The translations under genes and the position numbers were made by a program. A model generated the notes under the pieces. The model was not told the origin of the DNA, made no database searches, and saw only the letters and a list, made by a program, of their open reading frames with translations. A stretch of 64,000 bases of DNA, taken from assembly GCF_025642155.1 (NCBI RefSeq), contig NZ_CP106798.1, forward strand, positions 620,001-684,000, read 5' to 3'. The stretch is from Streptomyces sp. HUAS 15-9. Lineage in GTDB: Bacteria > Actinomycetota > Actinomycetes > Streptomycetales > Streptomycetaceae. Shown here piece by piece: positions 24,866 through 34,719 of the stretch. How positions within the stretch are numbered: position 1 is the first letter of the stretch; the number at the start of each line of letters is the position of its first letter.

Positions 24866-25855
24866 ATGATCGTATCGGTGGTTTCGATGCCGGAAGGGAT
24901 CGTCACTCGCACCGACATGGCGGAGGCACGTGCGCGACTCGCCCTGCCCGACTTCCTGCTCGTCGACATCGAGCTGCCGGACGGGGAGGTGACCGACGAA
25001 CAGCCCGTCGCCCACCAACTCGGCCTGGAGGCCGAGAACATCCACTGGTTCGGCAGGGCCGGCGAACGTGCGCGGGCCGACTTCCTCGGGGACATGGCAG
25101 GCCTCGTCGTGCCCGTCGTCGTGGGCATACAGGTCACGCATTTCCATGCCCTGGTGACCGACCGGCATCTGATCACGGTTCACCGGGGGGCGCCCGGGCC
25201 GCTGGACAACCTCGCCGTGCAGCTGAGGTTCGAAAGGCCCTCCGATGCCGTGGCCATGCTGTTCCTGCTGCTCCAGGAGGCCTTGGAGACCTTTCGCCGG
25301 GCCGCGGTGTCGGACCTGCTGCTGGTGGAAGAGCTCGAGGACGAGATGTTCGAGCGACGGCGTCCCGACCAGGTCTACCGCCTGTCGCAACTGCGCCGGC
25401 ACTCCGCCCTGCTGCATCACTCCCTGCTCCCCTACCTCCAGGTGACGGACGAGATCCTCACCCGACGCATACTGAGCGGCACCTTCCCGGCGGAGCGTCA
25501 GCGCCTCGCCCGTCAGTTCCAGCACGCGGGCAGGCTGGCTCTCGCGGACATCGAGTCCCTCCAGGACGCCAGCCGTCGCGCCTTCGCCAGCTACTCCTCC
25601 CTGGTCTCGGGCGAGCAGAACGGCGTGATCAACCGCCTGGCCATCGTCTCGACGATCTTCCTGCCCCTGACCTTCCTGACCGGGTACTTCGGCATGAACT
25701 TCATGTACATGACCGACGGATTGGAGAGCTCCGCCGTGTTCTGGCTGCTGGCTGTCGGTCTGCAGGTCGCCGTCGTGTTCGTGGCCCTCTACGTCCTGCA
25801 CCGCACCAGAATCTGGCGCCGGCTCCGGGACGACGAGGGAGCGGAAGACCGCTGA
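24866..25855 (+). CDS. CorA-family divalent cation transporter
   Basis: A 329-residue member of the CorA/Mrs2/Alr1 family. A long cytoplasmic alpha-beta and helical funnel (~1-260) leads to two C-terminal TM helices. The first ends with the selectivity motif YFGMNF (Gly-Met-Asn at ~275-277) and the second is LLAVGLQVAVVFVALYVL, followed by a basic tail. Pentamers conduct Mg2+ (some members Co2+ or Zn2+). A clear GAGGGG site precedes the ATG. No Mg-riboswitch-like leader is evident. Confidence 0.9.
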   Translation: MIVSVVSMPEGIVTRTDMAEARARLALPDFLLVDIELPDGEVTDEQPVAHQLGLEAENIHWFGRAGERARADFLGDMAGLVVPVVVGIQVTHFHALVTDRHLITVHRGAPGPLDNLAVQLRFERPSDAVAMLFLLLQEALETFRRAAVSDLLLVEELEDEMFERRRPDQVYRLSQLRRHSALLHHSLLPYLQVTDEILTRRILSGTFPAERQRLARQFQHAGRLALADIESLQDASRRAFASYSSLVSGEQNGVINRLAIVSTIFLPLTFLTGYFGMNFMYMTDGLESSAVFWLLAVGLQVAVVFVALYVLHRTRIWRRLRDDEGAEDR

Positions 25856-25965
25856 GCCGGGCCCCTGCGCGCCTGCTCCGACGGGCCCGAAGCGCCCGCC
25901 CGGCTTAGCCTGAACGGGTGGGGGTCATGCATCCGGGCACCGTCGCATGCCGGAAGGGGCGCCGT

Positions 25966-27801
25966 ATGGACGACTACCCGATGATCGAGAACCACGGCCT
26001 GATCGGGGATCTGCAGACCGCGGCTCTGGTGACCACCGACGGAACGGTCGACTGGTTCTGCTGCCCGCGCATCGACTCACCCAGCGTGTTCGGCGCTCTG
26101 CTGGACAGGCGCAGGGGCGGGCACTGCACGGTACGTCCCGCGCACGCCACCTACGCCACCAAGCAGCTGTATCTGCCCGAAACCGCCGTGCTGGTGACCC
26201 GGTTCATGACCGAGGCGGGCGCGGGCGAGGTCGTGGACTTCATGCCGGTGACCGGAACGACGGTCACCCCCCGTCACCGCCTGGTCCGCATGGTGCGTTG
26301 TGTGCGCGGCAGCATGACCTTCGAGGTCGACATCGTCCCGCGGTTCGACTACGGCCGCCGGCCCCACAAGGTCGAACTCGCCGGCCACGGGGCGGTCTTC
26401 GCGTCGGACGGTCTGGAGCTGACCGTGCACACGGTCCGCGAACCGGACGACCCGCGACTGCCCACGACGGTCGGCGGGGAGAACGACCTGCACCTGTCCC
26501 TGACCCTGCAGGCGGGCCGGCAGCGCGGCTTCATCATCGAGTCGGCCGCCGACGGCCCGCCCCGGGAGATCCGGGTGGCGGAGTTCCAGCAGCTCTTCGA
26601 GAACACCATCCGGTTCTGGCGGACATGGCTCAGCCAGTCGCGGTACACCGGCCGGTGGCGGGAGATGCTGGAGCGCTCGGCCGTGACGCTGAAACTGATG
26701 ACGTACGCGCCCAGCGGCGGACTGGTGGCCGCGCCCACGGCCGCGCTGCCGGAGCAGTTGGGCGGCGAACGCAACTGGGACTACCGGTTCACCTGGATCC
26801 GGGACGCCGCCTTCTCCGTGTACGCCCTGCTGGGCATGGGGTTCGTCGACGAGGCGAGGGCCTTCATCGACTGGCTGGCCGACCGGGCCCAGGACAAGGC
26901 GGGCTGCGACAGCGGCACCGGACCGCTGAACATCATGTACCGGGTCGACGGCTCGGCCGACCTCGACGAGGAGATCCTGGACCACTGGGAGGGCTACGCG
27001 GGATCCGCCCCGGTGCGCATCGGCAACGGCGCGGCGACACAGCTGCAACTGGACATCTACGGGGAGGCGCTGGACAGCATCTCCTTCGCGCACCGGCACG
27101 GCTTCCACCTCGGGCACCGGGGCTGGAACTCCATGCGCACCGTCCTCGACTGGCTCGCCGACAACTGGGACCAGGCCGAAGAGGGCGTGTGGGAGACGCG
27201 CGGCGGCCGCCAGAACTTCACCTACGGGCGGGTGATGTCCTGGGTCGCGTTCGACCGCGCACTGCGGCTCGCGCAGGACAACGGCAGACCGGCGGCGACC
27301 GGCCGCTGGAGCACCGCCCGGGACCAGATCTACGACCAGGTCTGGAGGAAGGGCTGGAACTACGAGCGGGCGGCCTTCGTCCAGCACTACGGAAGCGAAG
27401 TCCTGGACTCCTCGCTGCTGCGCATGCCGACCGTCGGCTTCCTCACGCCCGGGGACCCCGCGTGGGCCACGACCATGGACGCGATGGAACAGGAACTGGT
27501 CAGCGACAGTCTGGTCTACCGGTACAACCCGGAGGCCTCACCCGACGGACTGCGGGGCTCCGAGGGCACCTTCTCGCTGTGCACGTTCCTGTACGTCGAC
27601 GCGCTGGCGCGCGCTGGCCGCCTGGACCACGCCCGGCTGGTGCTGGAGAAGATGCTCGGGTACGCCAACCATCTGGGCCTGTACTCCGAGGAGATCGACC
27701 CGACCGGCCGCCAACTGGGCAACTTCCCCCAGGCCTTCACGCACTTGGCATTCATCGACGCGGCCATCACCCTCGACAGTGCCCTCAACGCCCGGCGTTA
27801 G
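25966..27801 (+). CDS. Glycoside hydrolase family 15 protein (trehalase/glucoamylase-like)
   Basis: A 611-residue GH15 enzyme without a signal peptide. It has an N-terminal beta-sandwich domain (PMIENHGLIGDLQTAALV, VDWFCCPRIDSPSVFG) and a C-terminal (alpha/alpha)6 barrel. RNWDYRFTWIRDAAFSVYAL, DNWDQAEEGVWETRGG (likely catalytic acid) and GLYSEEIDPTGRQLGNFPQA (likely base) are conserved landmarks. Cytosolic actinobacterial members are usually trehalases. The ATG at 25966 (MDDYPMIEN) is preceded by AAGGGGC; a GTG 16 codons earlier is less likely. Confidence 0.88.
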   Translation: MDDYPMIENHGLIGDLQTAALVTTDGTVDWFCCPRIDSPSVFGALLDRRRGGHCTVRPAHATYATKQLYLPETAVLVTRFMTEAGAGEVVDFMPVTGTTVTPRHRLVRMVRCVRGSMTFEVDIVPRFDYGRRPHKVELAGHGAVFASDGLELTVHTVREPDDPRLPTTVGGENDLHLSLTLQAGRQRGFIIESAADGPPREIRVAEFQQLFENTIRFWRTWLSQSRYTGRWREMLERSAVTLKLMTYAPSGGLVAAPTAALPEQLGGERNWDYRFTWIRDAAFSVYALLGMGFVDEARAFIDWLADRAQDKAGCDSGTGPLNIMYRVDGSADLDEEILDHWEGYAGSAPVRIGNGAATQLQLDIYGEALDSISFAHRHGFHLGHRGWNSMRTVLDWLADNWDQAEEGVWETRGGRQNFTYGRVMSWVAFDRALRLAQDNGRPAATGRWSTARDQIYDQVWRKGWNYERAAFVQHYGSEVLDSSLLRMPTVGFLTPGDPAWATTMDAMEQELVSDSLVYRYNPEASPDGLRGSEGTFSLCTFLYVDALARAGRLDHARLVLEKMLGYANHLGLYSEEIDPTGRQLGNFPQAFTHLAFIDAAITLDSALNARR

Positions 27802-27827
27802 GCGATGCGGGTCCTTGACCCGCTGTG

Positions 27828-28871
27828 TCAGGCGTCGTCACCCGCACGGCCGCGCAGATCGGCGTCGGTGAGGGGTTCGAGAGCGCCATGGGTGTCCAGC
27901 CAGTACAGGCAGGCGACGGCGGGGAACACCAGCACCACGGCCACGACGGTGACCAGCATCAGCCAGCGCAGTGTGGTCGTGGCCCCCGCGCCGTCTGTGA
28001 CGGTCAGCGAGACGGGGATGAGATACGGCCGCTGCGCCACGCCCCATGCGAAGACCCCCGCCGCCACCGCGACGACGGCCGCGCTGCGGGACCACCGGGC
28101 CTCGGCGGTACCCAGCAGCGACCAACCCGTTGCGAGTGCGGCGACAGCCGCCAGGACGACCAGGGCGAGCCCGACTCCGTGGGTGAGGCCGTGCCACACA
28201 TGGGGCGCGTCGCCATGGGTGACGAACAGCATGACCACCGTCAGTACGGCGACGGCGGCGAGGGCGAAGAGCGCCCGCCGCCGGAAATAGCCATCGAGGT
28301 CCGGTGCGCCGAAGCGGCGGGCGTCTCCGGCCAGGAACGCCGCGCCGAGGAACGCCGTCATGGCGATGGCGAGCAGCCCGAACAGCAGGGAGGTGGGGTT
28401 GGCCCAGTTGGCCACCGAAGCCGCGGTGCCCGGGGAGACCCGGCCGGAGGCGATCCCGCCCACGGCGGCGCCCAGGAAGAACGGCGTGAGGAGGGAGGCG
28501 ATCGCGAACACGGCGCCGTACAGGCGTCGTCCGGCCAGCCGTCGGGCCGGCTTGCGCAGGGCGAAGCCCGCGCCGCGCAGCACGATGCCCACGACGGCGA
28601 GCGCCAGGGGCAGCCACATCGCGACGAACACCGTACGGAAGAAGACCGGGAAACCGGTCCACATGATGACCAGGACGAAGATCAGCCAGACGTTGTTGAC
28701 CTCCCACACGGGCGCCATGGCGTGGTCGATCAGCCACCGGGGGCGTCTGCCTCGCTCGGCTCCGCCCGCGGTCAGATCCCAGAAGCCGGCCCCGTAGTCG
28801 GTGCCGCCGGCGCAGGCGTAGGCGGCGATCCCGAGCAGCAGGACCAGAGCGACCACACCGGCGGCGGTCAT
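27828..28871 (-). CDS. cydB: Cytochrome bd-type quinol oxidase subunit II
   Basis: A 347-residue, nine-helix membrane protein. The N-terminus with GTDYGAGFWDL and the WLIDHAMAPVWEVNNVWLIF segment are characteristic of CydB. AQRPYLIPVSLTV near the C-terminus is also conserved. With CydA it forms the bd oxidase, which reduces O2 with quinol without pumping protons. The ATG overlaps the cydA stop by four bases. No cydDC-type ABC assembly genes are present in the window. Confidence 0.92.
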   Translation of the reverse strand: MTAAGVVALVLLLGIAAYACAGGTDYGAGFWDLTAGGAERGRRPRWLIDHAMAPVWEVNNVWLIFVLVIMWTGFPVFFRTVFVAMWLPLALAVVGIVLRGAGFALRKPARRLAGRRLYGAVFAIASLLTPFFLGAAVGGIASGRVSPGTAASVANWANPTSLLFGLLAIAMTAFLGAAFLAGDARRFGAPDLDGYFRRRALFALAAVAVLTVVMLFVTHGDAPHVWHGLTHGVGLALVVLAAVAALATGWSLLGTAEARWSRSAAVVAVAAGVFAWGVAQRPYLIPVSLTVTDGAGATTTLRWLMLVTVVAVVLVFPAVACLYWLDTHGALEPLTDADLRGRAGDDA

Positions 28872-30340
28872 GACCGGTCCTCCGAGCCGGCGGACGCTCC
28901 CGGCCCCGGTGCGGGGCCGCTGCCCACGAGGGCGGAGCGGGGCCCGTAGGGGTTGTCCGTCTCCGGTGCGCCCCGCCCCGCCGTGTCCGAAGCGTCGGCG
29001 AGCCGCCAGCGGGTGCGCATCTTGAGCAGTACGACGAGGAAGGAGCCGAACACGAACACATAGACGAGGATGACCAGGCCGAACATGGTCCACAGCGCGG
29101 GGGCACGCGTCGCCGTGACCGCGTCGGCGACCCGCATGTACTGGTAGACGATCCACGGCTGGCGGCCCACCTCGGTGGTGACCCAGCCGCACTCCACCGC
29201 GACGACGGAGGCCACGCCCGCGCATGCCGCGGCCCGGTAGAACCAGACGGAGGCGGGCAGCCGGCGGCGGCGCAGCCACACCAGGCCGTACCAGAGCGCG
29301 AGCAGAAGCAGCAGGGAGCCGATGCCGACCATGGTGTCGAAGGCGAAGTGCGTGATGGTGGCCTGGGCGGCGGTGGGCCGGGCATCGGCCGGCACCGAGG
29401 TCAGTCCGGTCACCTGGGTGTCCGGGCGGAAGCCGGCGAGGATGGAGTCGAGTTGGGGAACTTTGATGCCGCCGGAGATGGTGCCGTCGGGGTGCAGCCG
29501 GCCGAACAGGTACTCCGGCACATGCGTGTCGGTCTTCCAGACGATCTCCATCGCGGCGAACTTCACCGGCTGCTTGTGGAAGACCTGCCGGGCGATGGAG
29601 TCGCCCAGCATGAACTGGACCGGTGTGCACACCGCGGCGAGGGTGAAGGGGATGGTGAATCCGAGCCGGTGGTATCGGTCGCGGCGCCCGCGCAGCCAGC
29701 CGGTGGCGTAGACGCCCGCCACGACATAGCCCGCGGTCATCAGCATGGCGACCACGAAGTGCCAGTACTCCGGTCCGAAGATGGGTGTGAAGACGGCCTT
29801 GCGGATGTCCACGCCGGTGGGATTGCCCGCGGAGTCGAGGACGAAGCCCCGCGGTGTGTTCATCCAGGAGTTGGCCGCCAGAATGCCGAAGGCACCGAGC
29901 AGGGCGGCGGCCGGCAGGGGCAGTGCGAGCAGGAAGTGGGTGCGGGCGGGAAGCCTGCGCCAGCCGTAGAGGTAGATGGCGATGAGGACGGCCTCGAGGA
30001 AGAAGGCCCAGGCCTCGATGCCGAACCCGAGGCCGAAGACATCGCCCCACCGGCCCATCATGCCCGGCCACAGCAGCCCGAACTCGAAGGACAGCACGGT
30101 CCCGGTGACGATACCGATGGCGAACTGCACCGCCATGACCGCCGACCAGCGCCGGGCCAGCAGCAGAGCGGTGGGGTCGTCACGGCGCAGGCCGTAGCCG
30201 TGCATGATGAGGGTGATGAGCGGCAGCGCCACGCCCAGGGGCACCAGGATGATGTGCGCGGCGAGCGTGAACGCCATCTGCGATCTGGCCGGCAGCATCT
30301 GGGGTGGCGGGTCCGCCAGCAGGTGAATCATGATGTGCAC
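28868..30340 (-). CDS. cydA: Cytochrome bd-type quinol oxidase subunit I
   Basis: A 490-residue heme-bearing subunit. H29 (MAFTLAAHIILVPLG) is the expected proximal heme ligand; FEFGLLWPGMMGRWGDVFG, GPEYWHFVVAMLMTAGYVVAG, MEIVWKTDTHVPEYLFG and the GRQPWIVYQYMR motif are all CydA landmarks. The quinol loop is of the short class, as in cyanide-insensitive-type oxidases. The GTG start follows GGGGGA. It lies 38 bases downstream of an SDR gene on the same strand and overlaps cydB. I see no Rex-type TTGTGAA operator near the start. Confidence 0.93.
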   Translation of the reverse strand: MHIMIHLLADPPPQMLPARSQMAFTLAAHIILVPLGVALPLITLIMHGYGLRRDDPTALLLARRWSAVMAVQFAIGIVTGTVLSFEFGLLWPGMMGRWGDVFGLGFGIEAWAFFLEAVLIAIYLYGWRRLPARTHFLLALPLPAAALLGAFGILAANSWMNTPRGFVLDSAGNPTGVDIRKAVFTPIFGPEYWHFVVAMLMTAGYVVAGVYATGWLRGRRDRYHRLGFTIPFTLAAVCTPVQFMLGDSIARQVFHKQPVKFAAMEIVWKTDTHVPEYLFGRLHPDGTISGGIKVPQLDSILAGFRPDTQVTGLTSVPADARPTAAQATITHFAFDTMVGIGSLLLLLALWYGLVWLRRRRLPASVWFYRAAACAGVASVVAVECGWVTTEVGRQPWIVYQYMRVADAVTATRAPALWTMFGLVILVYVFVFGSFLVVLLKMRTRWRLADASDTAGRGAPETDNPYGPRSALVGSGPAPGPGASAGSEDRS

Positions 30341-30378
30341 AGGTGTCCCCCGGGGGCCGGCAGGGAGGTGGGGGTCGG

Positions 30379-31218
30379 TCAGCCGCCGGTGGCGAAGCCC
30401 GGGAAGAGGGTCATGCCGCCGTCCACGTAGAGAGTGGCTCCCACGACGTAGTCCATGAGGTCGGAGGCGAGGCCGACGGCGGCATGGGCGATGTCCTCGG
30501 GCTCACCGACACGGTCGTAGGGGATGAGCTGCAGGAGGTCGCGTTCGGCCTCCGGAGTCTCCCAGGCCTGGCGGTTGATCGGTGTCTTGATGGCCCCGGG
30601 CGCGATCGCGTTGACGCGGATCTTCTTCGGCGCGAGTTCCTGGGCCAGGGTCTGCATCATCATCAGTACGCCGCCCTTGGAGCTGGCGTAGTTGACGTGC
30701 CCGGCCCACGGAATGATCTGGTGCACCGAGCTCATACAGATGATCTTGCCCGCCGAGCGCGACACCTCGGGGACCACACCGCGGCGCAGGAACTCCTTGG
30801 TCGCCTCGCGGGCGCACAGGAACTGCCCGGTGAGATTGACGTCCAGGACCTTCCGCCACTGGGCGAGGGTCATCTCCGTGATCGGGGCGTCCCGTTGCAG
30901 CCCGGCGTTGGCGACGAGGATGTCGATGGTCCCGAACTCCTCGACCATGCGGTCCGTCATGGCGACGACCTGGTCCTCCTGGGACACGTCCGCCTCGTAG
31001 GCGGCCGCCTTCACACCCATCGCCCTGATCTCGTCGACAACCTGCTCGGCATCCTCGCGGCCGGCCACGTAGTTGACGACGACATCGCATCCGGCCCGGC
31101 CCAGTCCGATGGCGGTCGCCTTGCCGATGCCCGAGTTGGCACCTGTGACCAGCGCCTTCTGGCCCTTGAGCAGATTGGCGGGGATCACGCTCCGCGACGT
31201 GCCCTCGGTGGAACTCAC
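30379..31218 (-). CDS. SDR-family oxidoreductase (glucose 1-dehydrogenase-like)
   Basis: A 279-residue classical short-chain dehydrogenase. The cofactor motif is TGANSGIGKATA, the NAG motif is LVANAGLQRDAP, and the catalytic Ser-Tyr-Lys is in CMSSVHQIIPWAGHVNYASS with K following. The SSVHQ.IPW..H.NYA.SKGG pattern is typical of glucose 1-dehydrogenases, which oxidise glucose to gluconolactone with NAD(P)+. The GTG at 31218 has AAGGAGG nine bases upstream. Its position just before cydAB suggests co-transcription, though the link between sugar oxidation and the oxidase is inference. Confidence 0.85.
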   Translation of the reverse strand: MSSTEGTSRSVIPANLLKGQKALVTGANSGIGKATAIGLGRAGCDVVVNYVAGREDAEQVVDEIRAMGVKAAAYEADVSQEDQVVAMTDRMVEEFGTIDILVANAGLQRDAPITEMTLAQWRKVLDVNLTGQFLCAREATKEFLRRGVVPEVSRSAGKIICMSSVHQIIPWAGHVNYASSKGGVLMMMQTLAQELAPKKIRVNAIAPGAIKTPINRQAWETPEAERDLLQLIPYDRVGEPEDIAHAAVGLASDLMDYVVGATLYVDGGMTLFPGFATGG

Positions 31219-31407
31219 GATCGACAGCCTCCTTCGCTGCGTGACCCCGGGTCGGCAGTACCACCGCCCGCGCAGGTCGAAGGACACGGAATCACCGTCG
31301 CGGCCGAGCGGCGCGCGTGACGCCTTGCTGTTACGCCGCCCGGCTGATCATCTTCGCCCACCCGGACCCCTGCCGCGCGTCGGCGCTCGCCCGCGCGCCG
31401 GTCCGGG

Positions 31408-32373
31408 TCACAGGACGGCGATCGGATTCACCGGGGAACCCGTGCCCCCGGGCAGCCGCAAGGGAGCGATCGCGCAGAGGAAGGACCAGCGGCCGGCGCT
31501 CTCACAGGCCGGGGCCAACTCCTCGAACTGGAGGTAGTCCATCAGATAGATCCCCAGCGCGTGGATCGCCAGTACGTGCACGGGAAAAGCGATCCCGTCG
31601 ACGGCGCTGGGGGCGGTGTCGTTGTTCCCGTCCCCGCCCAGCACCGCGACCTCGCGGTCGGCCAGGAACCGTACGGCCGTCGGATGGAGACCCGCGCGTG
31701 CCTCGGTCACGTTCCACGCCCCCAGCTCCAGCCGTCTGAGCCGGTGACCGACCCGGACGAACAGCAGGTCTCCCGGCCCGACCCGGACGCCCTGTGCCTC
31801 CTCGGCAGCGGTCAGGTCCTCCCGCGTCACGTGGTCGCCGGGTTCCAGCCAGGGGACTTTGCGCAGCCTGGGCACGTCCAGGAGCACACCCCGCCCGACG
31901 ATGCCGTTGCGGACGAGATCCACGGACAGCGCGCCGGCCCCGTCCGGAGTCAGGGTGTGGGCCGAGACCCCGCCGAAGAGTTCACCGTCGACGATCACAT
32001 GGCACAGCGCGTCCAGATGGCTGTCCGCGTCTCCGTGGACGTTCATCGCCAGCCGGTCGCGGGCGAAGTGCAGGCCGGGCGCGTCGAGGTCGCCGGCGGC
32101 CGGCCCGGTCATACGGTGGTCCGCGGGCTCGGGGCTGTCCGGTCCGCGGTGTGTCTCCATGGGGGCGGCGAGCGACACCGTGCGCCCCGAACGGACCTCG
32201 GCCGCCGCCGCCCGCACGCGCTCGGGCGTCAGATGCCGCAGGGACCCGCCCGGCGGGCCGCTGACGAGCCGTGTGTCGGCGCTCAACCGCTCGTACAGCG
32301 CCCGGAACGCCGCTTCACTCATGTGTGGAGCGGACGGGACCCCGGAGGCGGCGGAGGCGGCACAGGGAGGCAT
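31408..32373 (-). CDS. Cyclase family protein (kynurenine formamidase-like fold)
   Basis: A 321-residue metal-dependent hydrolase of the putative cyclase family. The metal motif is HGDADSHLDALCHV, the family's H-x-[GD]-[TA]-H-x-D-x2-x-H pattern; it is followed by VGRGVLLDVPRL and a second metal/acid region. Gly-rich VAVLGGDGNNDTAPS and HALGIYLMDYLQFEELA close the barrel. Known relatives hydrolyse N-formylkynurenine or other amides and lactones. The ATG at 32373 (MPPCAASAASG) follows GAGGAGG at five bases. Confidence 0.85.
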   Translation of the reverse strand: MPPCAASAASGVPSAPHMSEAAFRALYERLSADTRLVSGPPGGSLRHLTPERVRAAAAEVRSGRTVSLAAPMETHRGPDSPEPADHRMTGPAAGDLDAPGLHFARDRLAMNVHGDADSHLDALCHVIVDGELFGGVSAHTLTPDGAGALSVDLVRNGIVGRGVLLDVPRLRKVPWLEPGDHVTREDLTAAEEAQGVRVGPGDLLFVRVGHRLRRLELGAWNVTEARAGLHPTAVRFLADREVAVLGGDGNNDTAPSAVDGIAFPVHVLAIHALGIYLMDYLQFEELAPACESAGRWSFLCAIAPLRLPGGTGSPVNPIAVL

Positions 32374-32508
32374 ACTGCCCTCCTCGCTGTCGGATGGCGG
32401 CCGATCCGCCCATGGCACCCCGGCCCATTGCAGCACGCTGCTTGCGCGGTCGCAGCCCGGACCTCATTCCATACGATTCCCACAGGAAAACTGCGTACGG
32501 TCCGCGGC

Positions 32509-33413
32509 ATGGATCTCAACGGCCCGATCATCCTCGCGGGTGCCCTGGTGGGCTTCGCGGTGGGACTCACCGGTATGGGCGGCGGCGCCCTCATGACACC
32601 GCTCATGGTCATGCTGTTCGGGGTGAACCCCACCGCGGCCATCGGCAGCGACCTGGCCGCGTCGGTGTTCATGAAGCCGTTCGGCGCCCTGGTGCACCAG
32701 CGGGCCGGCACGGTCCGCTGGGACATCGTGCGCCGGCTGCTGCCGAGCGCCGTACCGGCCGCGTTCGGCGGTGTCTTCCTGCTGCGGGCGCTCGGCGACG
32801 GTGACGTGCTCCAGCAACGCGTCGAGTACGTCGTCGGTACGGCGCTCATGCTCGCCGTCGCCGGCATGCTCGTCCGGATCTGGCTGGACCGCCGCCGCGC
32901 AGCCACGGAGATCGAGGACGCCCACGCACCGGTACGACCCGTGGCAACCCTCCTGATCGGCGTCGTGGGCGGCTCATCGTGGGGATGACCTCGGTCGGCT
33001 CGGGCTCCCTGATCATCGTGATGCTGATGCTGGCCCACCCCCGCCTCAAGGCCAACCACCTCGTGGGCACGGACCTGGTGCAGGCCGTCCCCATGGTCGC
33101 CGCCGCGGCCCTCGGACACCTGCTGGCCGGGGACGCGGACCTCGGGCTCGCGGCGACCCTCCTGATCGGCGCGATTCCAGGTGTGGTCCTGGGCGCCCTC
33201 GTATCGAGCCGGGTCACCGGCTCGGCGGTGCGCCGGGCCCCGGTGGTGCTGCTGACCGGATCCGGGCTGGCGATACTGCGGGCGTCGTCCACCGTCATCG
33301 TGCTCGCCTGCCTCGCCATGACGGCCCTCGGCGCCTTCGCAACGATGCGTGGCACGCCGGCATGCACGACAAGCACGACCGAGGAACGGCAGACCGAGCG
33401 AGCCGCCGTGTGA
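32509..33413 (+). pseudogene. TauE/SafE (TSUP) family exporter, frameshifted
   Basis: The first frame (32509-32988) encodes MDLNGPIILAGALVGFAVGL, TGMGGGALMTPLM and five or so TM segments, then breaks at a TGA. A second frame (about 32979-33413) continues the protein with MTSVGSGSLIIVMLMLAHP and the rest of the C-terminal half. At ~32965-32975 one missing base (GGCGGCTCATC where GGCGGCCTCATC would keep frame) explains the break. Intact members export sulfite, sulfoacetate or similar anions. Either a genuine mutation or a sequencing error would fit. Confidence 0.8.
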
Positions 33414-33423
33414 ACAGGAACCG

Positions 33424-34515
33424 TCAACGGACCGCCACACCGGGGACTCGGGCCGCCCCCGTGGCCTCGCGCCTGAACACCGATTCCAGCTCCGGCTCCA
33501 TCGTGAACCGGAACACGCGCCGCACGGGCGGTGTGCACAGGACGGTCACCACCGCCCCGGCCACGACGGTGACCATGACCTCACCCAGCGGCCGGTGCAC
33601 CCACGCCGGGTCGTACCAGCCCCAGAACTTCGATCCCTGAGCGAGGAACCCGTGCAGCAGATAGCCGCAGAGCGTTCCCGTGCCGAGCGCGGTGAACCAC
33701 ATGCGGCGCCCCGGCACCCATGCCAGGAAGCAGGCCACGAGGACCACGGAACAGCCGAAGGAGGCCAGTGTCATGACGGGCCCGTACCAGTCGGGCGCCG
33801 CGAGTTCCGCCGCGCTGTCCCGGTGGTAGAACCAGGCCTGGGTCATCCGCGGCACCAGCCAGTACGACACGGCGAGCGCGCAGGTGAGGACGGGTACGGC
33901 CACGATGCGCACCGACCAACGGCGCACGAGCCGGAAGTGCTCGGCCTTCAGGCACAGGCCCAGGACGAAGTACGGCAGGAACTGCAGGACACGCTGGAGG
34001 TCGAGGTCGTTGCCGATGGACGGCGCGAGGGTGCCCAGCATGGCGAGGACGAGCGCGAGGGGCAGCGGCCACCGCACGAGCTTCCAGATCGGTGTGGTCA
34101 GCCGCCAGATGAACAGCGCGGCCAGGAACCACGTCAGATACAAGGGGTCCAGCAGACTGATCTCGCGGTCGGGGGCGCCGTCGGTCCACCGTGTGAAGCA
34201 GGTGTACGCCGTCTCGAAGACCACGTACGGGACGGCAACGCCGGTGATCAGGCGCTTGATCCGCGCGGGGCTCGCGTCGAAGCCGCGCGAGAAGTAACCG
34301 GAGATGACGATGAACGCCGGCATGTGGAAGGCGTAGACGAACATGTAGAGCGCGCCGGCGGTCCGGCTGCCGTCGCGCAGCGGCTCCCAGGCGTGGCCCA
34401 TCGCCACCAGCACGATCGCGAGGTATTTCGCATTGTCGAAGAACGCGTCGCGCGTGGGTCCGGGCGACGGGACCCGTGCCTCCCCGGCACTGCGTGACGG
34501 CAGCGCCTCGTTCAC
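33424..34515 (-). CDS. Acyltransferase-3 family membrane protein
   Basis: A 363-residue protein with about ten TM helices. The N-terminal FFDNAKYLAIVLVAMGHAWEP carries the catalytic-type His near the first helix, and MFVYAFHMPAFIVISGYFSRG is the characteristic second motif (FHMP.F..ISGY). These fit the OafA/OatA-like and fucose-4-O-acetylase-like group that acylates sugars, antibiotics or cell-wall polymers. The GTG at 34515 has AAGGAACC upstream. It is convergent with the broken TSUP gene, ten bases away. Confidence 0.85.
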   Translation of the reverse strand: MNEALPSRSAGEARVPSPGPTRDAFFDNAKYLAIVLVAMGHAWEPLRDGSRTAGALYMFVYAFHMPAFIVISGYFSRGFDASPARIKRLITGVAVPYVVFETAYTCFTRWTDGAPDREISLLDPLYLTWFLAALFIWRLTTPIWKLVRWPLPLALVLAMLGTLAPSIGNDLDLQRVLQFLPYFVLGLCLKAEHFRLVRRWSVRIVAVPVLTCALAVSYWLVPRMTQAWFYHRDSAAELAAPDWYGPVMTLASFGCSVVLVACFLAWVPGRRMWFTALGTGTLCGYLLHGFLAQGSKFWGWYDPAWVHRPLGEVMVTVVAGAVVTVLCTPPVRRVFRFTMEPELESVFRREATGAARVPGVAVR

Positions 34516-34719
34516 GGTTCCTTCCTGGCGGTACCCGGACAGACCAGAACACCTCATTACGCAGTTGCCGGCGGCGGTGGCGAAACTCGCGTTGGCGAAG
34601 TTCTTCAGGCGCGACTCACCCGTAGGACGCCGCGTAAACATCGGCCGCCACGACCGTGACCCGGGCCACACGCCGAGCCTGTGCGGACGGGTTCACGGCT
34701 TGGCGATATGTTGATCTCC

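Noticed and set aside
26077..27387. A 436-codon frame antisense to the GH15 gene
   Set aside because: No recognisable motifs, and the opposite strand carries a complete, conserved glycosidase with normal codon bias.
28872..30071. Upstream extension of the cydB reading frame across cydA (747 codons in total)
   Set aside because: The extension is Arg/Pro/His-rich shadow sequence of cydA. The cydB protein begins at the ATG at 28871, overlapping the cydA stop.
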